From NCBI GenBank assembly GCA_903827735.1, contig CAIKJM010000176.1, positions 1-5,524 of the forward strand: DNA of 5,524 bases. The letters run 5' to 3'. A program made the translations under genes and the position numbers. Positions 1-5,524 of the stretch are shown one piece after another. Source of the DNA: an uncultured Rhodanobacter sp. GTDB taxonomy: Bacteria > Pseudomonadota > Gammaproteobacteria > Xanthomonadales > Rhodanobacteraceae. Each line of letters begins with the position of its first letter. Positions within the stretch are counted from its first letter, which is position 1. The notes beneath the pieces were generated by a model that was given only the letters and a program-made list of their open reading frames with translations, did no database searches and was not told the origin of the DNA.

Positions 1-399
1 AACGCGCCGCCGCCGCCCGGTATGAACGACCCCGGCGTCAAGCAGCTGCCGCCGCCATCCAAGGTGCCCGACGCCACGGTCCAGAAATCGGCCGGTGGCC
101 AGAATCTTCCCGCCATGCAGGACTCTGGAACCGCTAGCGACGGCAAGCACATGACGTTGCCCGACGTCAGCACGCATCAGGAAGGCGACAACCAGGTCGA
201 GGAGTACCGCCGCAGCGGCATGCTGTACATGGTCGTGGTGACGCCGAAGAACGGCATTCCGCAGAGTTACACCGTCGATCCGGACGGCACGCGCCATATG
301 CAGCCCGGCCAGGCGCCGGTGCATCCGGCGATGTACAAGGTGCTGGAGTGGGGCAAGAGCAAACCGGCCGAGGCGAGTTCGTCGTCAGACGGCGGCTGA
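1..399 (+). CDS. DUF2782-type small exported protein, 5' end missing
   Basis: The frame is open from base 1 (N-A-P-P-P-P-G before the first ATG at 22) and ends with TGA at 397-399. The ATG at 22 has no Shine-Dalgarno sequence, only GCC repeats, so the true start and probably a signal peptide lie upstream of the window. Counting from that ATG, residues 1-50 are low-complexity and rich in Pro, Gly and Ser. Residues about 50-110 match my memory of the DUF2782 family: an acidic/polar lead-in (QEGDNQ), then VEEYRRSGMLYMVVVTPKNG and a closing aromatic stretch (MYKVLEW). The tail is Ser/Asp/Gly-rich. Family members are short gammaproteobacterial proteins of unknown function, usually with an N-terminal signal, often encoded near polA; polA is not in view. 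The periplasmic location is inferred. The gene converges on the GST gene, 50 bp away, with no clear terminator between them. Confidence 0.75.
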   Translation, partial: NAPPPPGMNDPGVKQLPPPSKVPDATVQKSAGGQNLPAMQDSGTASDGKHMTLPDVSTHQEGDNQVEEYRRSGMLYMVVVTPKNGIPQSYTVDPDGTRHMQPGQAPVHPAMYKVLEWGKSKPAEASSSSDGG

Positions 400-449
400 T
401 GCGATTCGCTTAAGCCGCAATGACGTTGTACTGAACTTTGAGGCGCTGC

Positions 450-1160
450 TCAGCGGGCGGCGTCGAGTTCGGGATAATGCCGAAAGATACCGTCCTCGTT
501 GAATGCGAGGCGCCGCGGTGACGCTAGATAGGCCGCGATGCGCGGTCGCTCCGAAACCCGTTCGGTGAGGGCTTTCAGATGGGGGATCTTGCGCTGCATT
601 TTCTTCATCGCGCGCGGAAAGGCGTAGTCGAGCCCGCTCATGATTTGGAACAGCGAGAGATCGACATACGAATGCGCGGCCAGCGCGTGCCGCCCGTTGC
701 CTCGCTCCAGCACTCTCTCGAAACAACCGAGAACTTTCGGTAAACGGTTCTGCCGAAAATCCCCGGCGCGGCGCTTGGCTTCGGTGCGCTGGTCGTCGTA
801 ATACAGGCTGCTGGCGATCGGGTGATGGGTGTCGTGTACTTCGGTGACCAGATCGGCAATGGTCAGCTGTAGCTGGTGCGCGTACAGCTGAGCGTTGGCT
901 GCGGCGGGCACCAGCTTCAACTTCGGGCCCAAATGCGAAAGGATGTTTGCCACCTGTGCGATGACCGCGCGGCCATCCTTGAGAAATGGCGGCGCAAACG
1001 GCAGGGCGCCGGGCTGCTTGCCCTGCAGAAACGGCATGATCGCCTTATCGCCCTGCTCGCGGGCCACGTCGACATAGTCGGCGCCTGCGTCTTCCAGCGC
1101 CAGGCGCACGAATTCGCCGCGTCCCTGGATGCCGGTCCAGTAATAAAGCTGATAGCGCAT
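450..1160 (-). CDS. glutathione S-transferase-like protein
   Basis: At 236 residues this is a typical soluble GST length. The N-terminal thioredoxin-like half (about 1-80) opens with YQLYYWTGIQGRGEFVRLAL, which aligns with the sigma/alpha-class pattern in which a Tyr (here probably Y7) activates the glutathione thiol. A proline near 54-58 would be the conserved cis-Pro. The motif that normally holds the gamma-glutamyl group reads Q69-V70, where most GSTs have a Ser or Thr after the acidic or Gln residue. The helical C-terminal half (about 90-220) contains S164-Y-V-D167, the N-capping box typical of the fold. The family conjugates glutathione to electrophiles or reduces peroxides in the cytosol; the substrate here cannot be told. 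The start is supported by GGAG six bases before the ATG. It lies 62 bp downstream of the LysR gene on the same strand. The odd V70 may mean altered glutathione binding. Confidence 0.85.
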   Translation of the reverse strand: MRYQLYYWTGIQGRGEFVRLALEDAGADYVDVAREQGDKAIMPFLQGKQPGALPFAPPFLKDGRAVIAQVANILSHLGPKLKLVPAAANAQLYAHQLQLTIADLVTEVHDTHHPIASSLYYDDQRTEAKRRAGDFRQNRLPKVLGCFERVLERGNGRHALAAHSYVDLSLFQIMSGLDYAFPRAMKKMQRKIPHLKALTERVSERPRIAAYLASPRRLAFNEDGIFRHYPELDAAR

Positions 1161-1168
1161 GACGATCT

Positions 1169-1209
1169 CCGTTGAATGCGACCGAAGCTAGGCGAGTGTG
1201 ACTCAACGG
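1169..1209. repeat. 7-bp inverted repeat before the GST start
   Basis: CCGTTGA at 1169-1175 and TCAACGG at 1203-1209 are perfect inverted copies separated by 27 bp. The GST-proximal arm runs into the GGAG ribosome site of the GST gene. It could be an operator or a weak mRNA stem. A 7-bp match may also be chance. Confidence 0.35.
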
Positions 1210-1210
1210 T

Positions 1211-1228
1211 GCGTGAGGACTCTCACGC
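1211..1228 (-). other. stem-loop spanning the yfeR stop codon
   Basis: GCGTGAG (1211-1217) and CTCACGC (1222-1228) form a perfect 7-bp stem with a 4-nt loop. The yfeR stop codon (1223-1225) lies inside one arm. In the minus-strand transcript the stem is not followed by a U tract, so it is not a classical intrinsic terminator. It could slow RNA decay or reduce read-through into the GST gene. Confidence 0.5.
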
Positions 1229-2152
1229 CGGTATCTTGGCGTCCTTCAGCGATGCGCGGGACGCCCGCGGCAACTGTGCGGCCATCTCGCGAATCTGCGT
1301 CCACACCAGTTCGGCCACCGGCGACAGCGAGCGGTGGCGCCGACGAATCAGCGTGATGGCGCGACTGGCTGTTGGCGTCAGCGGCCGCGTCACGAGCTGG
1401 TCGGATGCGGGCAGCGACAGTCGCGGGGTGACGCTGACGCCAAGCCCGGATTCGACCATGCGAAACGCCGTATGCGTGTGTCCGGTTTGCTGCACCACGT
1501 GGGCATCCACGCCGTGCGCGGCTAGCTGCTGGTCGATCAGCCGCCGGCTGCCCGAGGTGTGATCAAGCAGCACGAGGGCTTGGCCGCGCAGCTTTTTCCA
1601 CGGCACGGCGGCGAGCTTGGCCAGCGGATGCGTGCGATGGCAGACCAGCACGAAGGGATCGCGCAGGATGGTTTCGCAGTCGAAGGTCTCCTTTTCGCCG
1701 GGCTCGATGGCGAGGCCGAAATCCACCTCGCCGCCGCGCACGCTGTCCAGCACCATCACTTGTGCCTGATCGTGCAACTGCACGGTGAGCTCGGGATACG
1801 CCTGCGCACAGGCGGCAATGCACTGCGGCATCAAACCGGCCGAAAGCGTCGGCACGGCGGCGACGCGCACCTTGCCGTGGCGACGCTCGCTTTCGGAGTG
1901 GACATGGGCCAGCACGCCCTCCAGTTCTTCCAGCACCCGCTCCAGCGCTACCTGCAGGTAGCGGCCCGCTTCGGTCGGCACGACTTCGCGCGTATTGCGA
2001 TCGAACAGGCGCACGTCCAGCTCGTTTTCCAGATCGGTGATCTGCCGGCTGATCGCGGGCTGGGTCAAGTGCAGGCTCTCGGCCGCGCGCCGGAAGTGCT
2101 GCAGCTTGGCGACGGCAAGAAAGGCGCGCAGCTGGCGCAGGCTGATATTCAT
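1223..2152 (-). CDS. yfeR: LysR-type transcriptional regulator, YfeR-like
   Basis: At 309 residues this is normal LysR length. The N-terminal winged helix-turn-helix (about 1-60) has the classic pattern F-x-R-A-A-E-x-L-x-x-T-Q-P-A-I-S-R-Q-I (residues 20-38), then E-x-x-L-x-x-R-L-F-D-R. A linker helix (about 60-90) leads to the effector-binding domain, which starts at GKVRVAAVPTLSAGLMPQCI. The Thr/Ser at 102-104 sits where LysR proteins usually contact the ligand. From memory, the whole domain resembles E. coli YfeR closely (VDFG, CHR, SGSR-LID, RRRHRSLSPVAE). YfeR is reported to control the adjacent yfeH in response to osmolarity, and the same divergent pairing occurs here. The ligand is unknown. 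No Shine-Dalgarno sequence precedes the ATG; the upstream bases read CTCTTTACGC. Low expression is therefore likely, as is common for autoregulated LysR genes. Confidence 0.85.
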   Translation of the reverse strand: MNISLRQLRAFLAVAKLQHFRRAAESLHLTQPAISRQITDLENELDVRLFDRNTREVVPTEAGRYLQVALERVLEELEGVLAHVHSESERRHGKVRVAAVPTLSAGLMPQCIAACAQAYPELTVQLHDQAQVMVLDSVRGGEVDFGLAIEPGEKETFDCETILRDPFVLVCHRTHPLAKLAAVPWKKLRGQALVLLDHTSGSRRLIDQQLAAHGVDAHVVQQTGHTHTAFRMVESGLGVSVTPRLSLPASDQLVTRPLTPTASRAITLIRRRHRSLSPVAELVWTQIREMAAQLPRASRASLKDAKIPA

Positions 2153-2171
2153 GCGTAAAGAGTATCAAAAG

Positions 2172-2186
2172 ATCAAATAATACGAT
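2172..2186. promoter_or_regulatory. LysR box ATC-N9-GAT between yfeR and yfeH
   Basis: ATC (2172-2174), nine bases, then GAT (2184-2186) fits the T-N11-A dyad bound by LysR regulators, and ATC-N9-GAT is the form known from nod boxes. It lies in the AT-rich stretch 2161-2199 of the divergent spacer. A second, weaker T-N11-A dyad, ATT-N9-AAT (2185-2199), lies 13 bp away centre to centre. ATCAA occurs three times here (2164, 2172, 2194). The likely ligand is the YfeR-like protein, by position. Confidence 0.55.
2177..2182 (-). promoter_or_regulatory. possible -10 element of yfeR
   Basis: The minus strand reads TATTAT here, 5 of 6 matches to the sigma-70 -10 consensus. It would start transcription near 2170 and leave a leader of about 17 nt. 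No good -35 hexamer sits at 16-18 bp. It lies inside the LysR box, which would fit autorepression. Confidence 0.3.
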
Positions 2187-2218
2187 TAGATTTATCAATG
2201 GCGGCGCGCTGCAATAGC

Positions 2219-2237
2219 GGCCTGAACTTCTCAGGTC
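2219..2237 (+). promoter_or_regulatory. leader hairpin covering the yfeH ribosome site
   Basis: CCTGA (2221-2225) pairs perfectly with TCAGG (2231-2235) around the loop ACTTC. In RNA the stem extends by a G-U (2220/2236) and a G-C (2219/2237) pair, giving seven pairs. The 3' arm contains AGGT (2233-2236), the only Shine-Dalgarno-like bases before the ATG at 2247. Folding would hide them. Whether the transcript starts far enough upstream to include the 5' arm is not known. Confidence 0.4.
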
Positions 2238-2246
2238 ACCCGTGCC

Positions 2247-3260
2247 ATGGCAATCACCCGTTTTCTTCCCGACCGTTTTACCTGCGCGCTGGTGCTCACG
2301 GTGCTGATCGCGAGCCTGCTGCCATGCCAGGGCGAAACCGCCAGCGTCTTCAACCTGCTGACCGACGCGGCGATTGCCCTGCTGTTCTTTCTGCACGGCG
2401 CCAAGCTGTCGCGCGAGGCGGTGGTGGCAGGGATGACGCACTGGCGGCTGCACCTGATCGTGCTGGGCAGCACTTTCGTGATGTTTCCGCTGCTCGGGCT
2501 GCTGTTGAAGCCGCTGTTGTCGTGGCTGGTGACACCTGACCTCTATCTGGGCGTGTTGTTTCTCTGCACCCTGCCGTCGACGGTGCAGTCGTCGATCGCG
2601 TTCACATCGATCGCGCGCGGCAATATTCCGGCGGCGATCTGCGCCGCATCGGCGTCCAGCCTGCTGGGCATTTTCATCACGCCCTTGCTGGTCGGGCTGA
2701 TGATGGAATCGCACGGGCAGGGCGGCATGTCGTGGGATGCGATCGGCAAGATCGTACTGCAGCTGCTGGTGCCCTTCGTCGCGGGCCAGGTCGCACAACG
2801 CTGGATCGGCCGGTGGGTCGAGCGCCACCGCGGCCTGCTCAGCTACGTGGACCAGGGTTCGATCCTGCTGGTGGTCTATACCGCTTTCAGTGCCGCGGTT
2901 TTGCAAGGTTTGTGGAAGCAGATGCCGCTGCCCGTTCTCGGCGGTTTGCTGGTGGTGAACGCGGTTCTCCTGGCCGTGACCTTGACGGTGACGCGCTACG
3001 GTTCGCGCGCGCTGGGCTTCGGCACCGAAGACGAGATCACTATCGTGTTCTGCGGTTCGAAGAAAAGCTTGGCCAGCGGTGTGCCGATGGCCAAGGTACT
3101 GTTCGCCGGACATCCGCTGGGCGCCATCGTGCTGCCGATCATGCTGTTTCATCAGATCCAGCTGATGACGTGCGCCGTGCTGGCGCGCAAATATGCGCGG
3201 CGCAAAGCTGGCGCGGCGGCTTCATCGGAGGTCGTGCCGAATGGTGCCGCCGTCGATTGA
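2247..3260 (+). CDS. yfeH: SLC10/bile-acid symporter family membrane protein, YfeH-like
   Basis: At 337 residues it is close to E. coli YfeH (about 330). The protein is strongly hydrophobic, with about ten predicted membrane spans (roughly 13-28, 35-52, 67-90, 99-118, 130-152, 168-185, 204-222, 228-248, 262-285, 290-313) and a basic, Ala-rich cytoplasmic tail. Motifs remembered from this subfamily (SBF-like, related to animal SLC10A7) are present: AIALLFFLHGAKLSREA (42-58), TVQSSIAFTS (112-121), ASASSLLGIF (134-143), DEITIVFCGSKKSLASG (262-278) and FHQIQLMTCAVLARKY (301-316). It is presumably an inner-membrane sodium-linked organic anion or solute carrier; the substrate is unknown. The ATG at 2247 is the only reasonable start, because an in-frame TGA lies at 2223-2225 with no start codon between. 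Its ribosome site is weak (AGGT, ten bases away) and lies in a hairpin. It is divergent from yfeR, which probably controls it. Confidence 0.88.
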   Translation: MAITRFLPDRFTCALVLTVLIASLLPCQGETASVFNLLTDAAIALLFFLHGAKLSREAVVAGMTHWRLHLIVLGSTFVMFPLLGLLLKPLLSWLVTPDLYLGVLFLCTLPSTVQSSIAFTSIARGNIPAAICAASASSLLGIFITPLLVGLMMESHGQGGMSWDAIGKIVLQLLVPFVAGQVAQRWIGRWVERHRGLLSYVDQGSILLVVYTAFSAAVLQGLWKQMPLPVLGGLLVVNAVLLAVTLTVTRYGSRALGFGTEDEITIVFCGSKKSLASGVPMAKVLFAGHPLGAIVLPIMLFHQIQLMTCAVLARKYARRKAGAAASSEVVPNGAAVD

Positions 3261-3292
3261 GTTTGCGCTGACGCAGCTGTTGCCAGCGACGC
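3261..3292. other. 32-bp convergent gap between yfeH and purH
   Basis: The stop codons of yfeH and purH face each other across 32 bp. A weak 5-bp stem (CGCTG 3266-3270 with CAGCG 3284-3288, 13-nt loop) is the only structure I see. No T tract flanks it on either strand, so intrinsic termination is not supported, and transcripts from the two sides probably overlap. Confidence 0.35.
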
Positions 3293-4903
<1,611 letters not shown>

Positions 4904-4930
4904 GGCGATTCCCGAGATATACAGCCGCTT

Positions 4931-4936
4931 ATTATA
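4931..4936 (-). promoter_or_regulatory. -10 box of a probable purH promoter
   Basis: The minus strand reads a perfect TATAAT. It predicts a start near 4924 and a leader of about 20 nt holding the GGGAA ribosome site. No TTGACA-like -35 lies 16-18 bp upstream; those bases fall in C-rich repeat sequence. The promoter may therefore be weak or activator-dependent. No PurR-type operator is visible. Confidence 0.5.
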
Positions 4937-4941
4937 GGCGA

Positions 4942-4969
4942 GCGGAGAACGGGGAATGGGGAACGGTTA
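4942..4969. repeat. G-rich 7-nt imperfect tandem repeat upstream of the purH -10
   Basis: On the plus strand four consecutive 7-mers read GCGGAGA, ACGGGGA, ATGGGGA and ACGGTTA. They occupy the spacer and -35 zone of the putative purH promoter. GGGGAACGG (4958-4966) recurs inverted as CCGTTCCCC at 5091-5099, just past the fis stop codon. Such GGGGAA-type intergenic repeats seem common in xanthomonads, but that is from memory. Confidence 0.45.
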
Positions 4970-4997
4970 GAAGCGGGAATTTTTGTGCTGGCTGTGC

Positions 4998-5021
4998 GAG
5001 TTCGTCACTTGTAAAGAACTC
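4998..5021. repeat. 6-bp inverted repeat in the fis-purH gap
   Basis: GAGTTC (4998-5003) and GAACTC (5016-5021) are perfect inverted copies around a 12-nt loop. No T run follows on the minus strand; the A-rich side is downstream for fis. It is therefore not a standard terminator. It may be a protein site or chance. Confidence 0.3.
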
Positions 5022-5034
5022 AAACGCCGCCCTC

Positions 5035-5071
5035 AAAACGAAAAAGTCCTATTCAAGCGCAACGCAGACTT
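5035..5071 (-). terminator. weak candidate terminator after fis
   Basis: Reading the minus strand, AAGTC (5071-5067) can pair with GACTT (5048-5044), with a small GCG-TTG-CGC stem inside. It runs directly into TTTTTCGTTTT. The T tract is convincing, but the stem is only five pairs with a large interrupted loop, so termination would be partial. It sits about 35 bp past the fis stop codon. Confidence 0.25.
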
Positions 5072-5104
5072 GTGTCGTGCGACGCTCTGTCCGTTCCCCG
5101 TTTC

Positions 5105-5455
5105 TTACAGCAACCCGTGTGCGGCCAGCTTCTTGCGCAACGTGGCACGATTGATGCCCAGCGCGCTGGCCGCGCGGCTCTGGTTGCCGTCGTGGAAGGC
5201 CAGCACTTCGCGCAGCAGGGGCGTTTCGACTTCGCGCAGGACCATGGCGTGCAGACCTTCGGCGCATTCGGTGTCGCCGATATCGGCCAGATAGCGGCGC
5301 ACGGTACGGGTCACGCATTCGCTCAGCGCGCTGACGTTATGCGCGTGGCTGTTGCCCTGATGCACGGTGCCGTGCTCGCTATCGCTCTGCGAACCGTTAC
5401 CCAGTGACGAGGTCTGTTTCGCGGCCTCGATGGCAGGCAGTCTGACGGCATTCAC
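5105..5455 (-). CDS. fis: Fis-family nucleoid-associated DNA-binding protein
   Basis: Fis is a small homodimeric DNA-bending protein that shapes the nucleoid and controls rRNA, growth-phase and recombination functions. At 116 residues this copy is longer than E. coli Fis (98). The C-terminal core (about 44-116) matches well: dimer helices (SECVTRTVRRYLADI; MVLREVETPLLREVL) and a helix-turn-helix GNQSRAASALGINRATLRKK (90-109). That motif keeps the DNA-contact residues N91, R94, N102, R103, T105, R107 and K108. The first 43 residues are polar (Ser/His/Asn/Gln-rich) and unlike the E. coli beta-hairpin region that activates the Hin invertase. The start is GTG at 5455: the only in-frame ATG is at residue 71, GAGGGA lies eight bases upstream, and an in-frame TGA (5470-5468) blocks anything longer. 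purH follows after 197 bp. In many gammaproteobacteria dusB precedes fis. Confidence 0.93.
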   Translation of the reverse strand: MNAVRLPAIEAAKQTSSLGNGSQSDSEHGTVHQGNSHAHNVSALSECVTRTVRRYLADIGDTECAEGLHAMVLREVETPLLREVLAFHDGNQSRAASALGINRATLRKKLAAHGLL

Positions 5456-5524
5456 GGATGGAGTCCCTCACGGTACAACGGCTGCATTGGCCGCTGCATT
5501 GATTATTGGTTGGTGTCGTTCGCG
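5456..5524. promoter_or_regulatory. region upstream of fis with an 8-bp direct repeat
   Basis: GCTGCATT occurs twice (5481-5488, 5493-5500), separated by GGCC, a 12-bp period. The fis ribosome site GAGGGA lies at 5464-5469 on the minus strand. The minus strand is open from the edge to the TGA at 5470-5468 in the fis frame, and also to a TAA at 5506-5504 in a second frame. Either could be the end of an upstream gene such as dusB, but 69 bp is too short to tell. No clear promoter is seen. Confidence 0.35.

Noticed and set aside
22..24. ATG at 22 as the true start of the first gene
   Set aside because: The frame continues upstream to the window edge, no ribosome site precedes the ATG, and the family normally has an N-terminal export signal that would be missing.
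400..449. Possible bidirectional terminator between the DUF2782 gene and the GST gene
   Set aside because: I found no stable stem and no T tract in these 50 bases.
876..1175. Plus-strand open frame opposite the GST gene
   Set aside because: It has no ribosome site or recognisable domain and is fully explained as a shadow of the GST coding strand.
2193..2198. TTGATA on the minus strand as a -35 element for yfeR
   Set aside because: It matches the consensus well but has no -10-like hexamer at 16-18 bp; the TATTAT at 2182-2177 is only 10 bp away.
1563..3152. A very long open frame (about 529 codons) on the minus strand across yfeH and the start of yfeR
   Set aside because: Its translation is rich in Gln, Arg and His with no recognisable domain, and it runs antisense to yfeH and out of frame with yfeR, both clearly real. 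Long shadow frames are expected at this GC content.

Overview
No undescribed system is visible in this window. It is ordinary chromosomal DNA carrying six protein genes of known families. The interest lies in the small regulatory structures between them. The high GC content and family resemblances point to a gammaproteobacterium. A Xanthomonadales member (Rhodanobacter, Dyella or Luteibacter type) is my best guess, inferred from overall character and not from a phylogenetic marker. There is no sign of a mobile element, CRISPR array, tRNA or rRNA.

Layout from left to right. The left edge (1-399, +) holds the end of a small secreted or periplasmic DUF2782-type protein, truncated at its 5' side. 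It converges on a glutathione S-transferase-like gene (450-1160, -). Next come a LysR-type regulator closely resembling YfeR (1223-2152, -) and, divergently, an SLC10/bile-acid-symporter-like membrane protein resembling YfeH (2247-3260, +). The AT-rich 94-bp spacer between these two holds a good LysR box (ATC-N9-GAT) and a hairpin that covers the only Shine-Dalgarno-like bases of yfeH. The GST lies 62 bp downstream of yfeR on the same strand, so it could be cotranscribed with the regulator. A 7-bp hairpin spans the yfeR stop codon.

The right part (3293-5455, -) is housekeeping. A GTG-started fis gene is followed, after 197 bp, by purH, the bifunctional enzyme of the last two steps of IMP synthesis. 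The fis/purH neighbourhood is common in gammaproteobacteria, often with dusB upstream of fis, but no dusB sequence can be identified here. The fis-purH gap has a perfect TATAAT just before purH, preceded by G-rich 7-nt repeat units, so purH probably has its own promoter. purH converges on yfeH with only 32 bp between the stop codons.

Functionally these are three independent units: an unknown small envelope protein; a LysR-controlled transporter locus, perhaps with the GST; and a nucleoid-regulator/purine-synthesis cluster.
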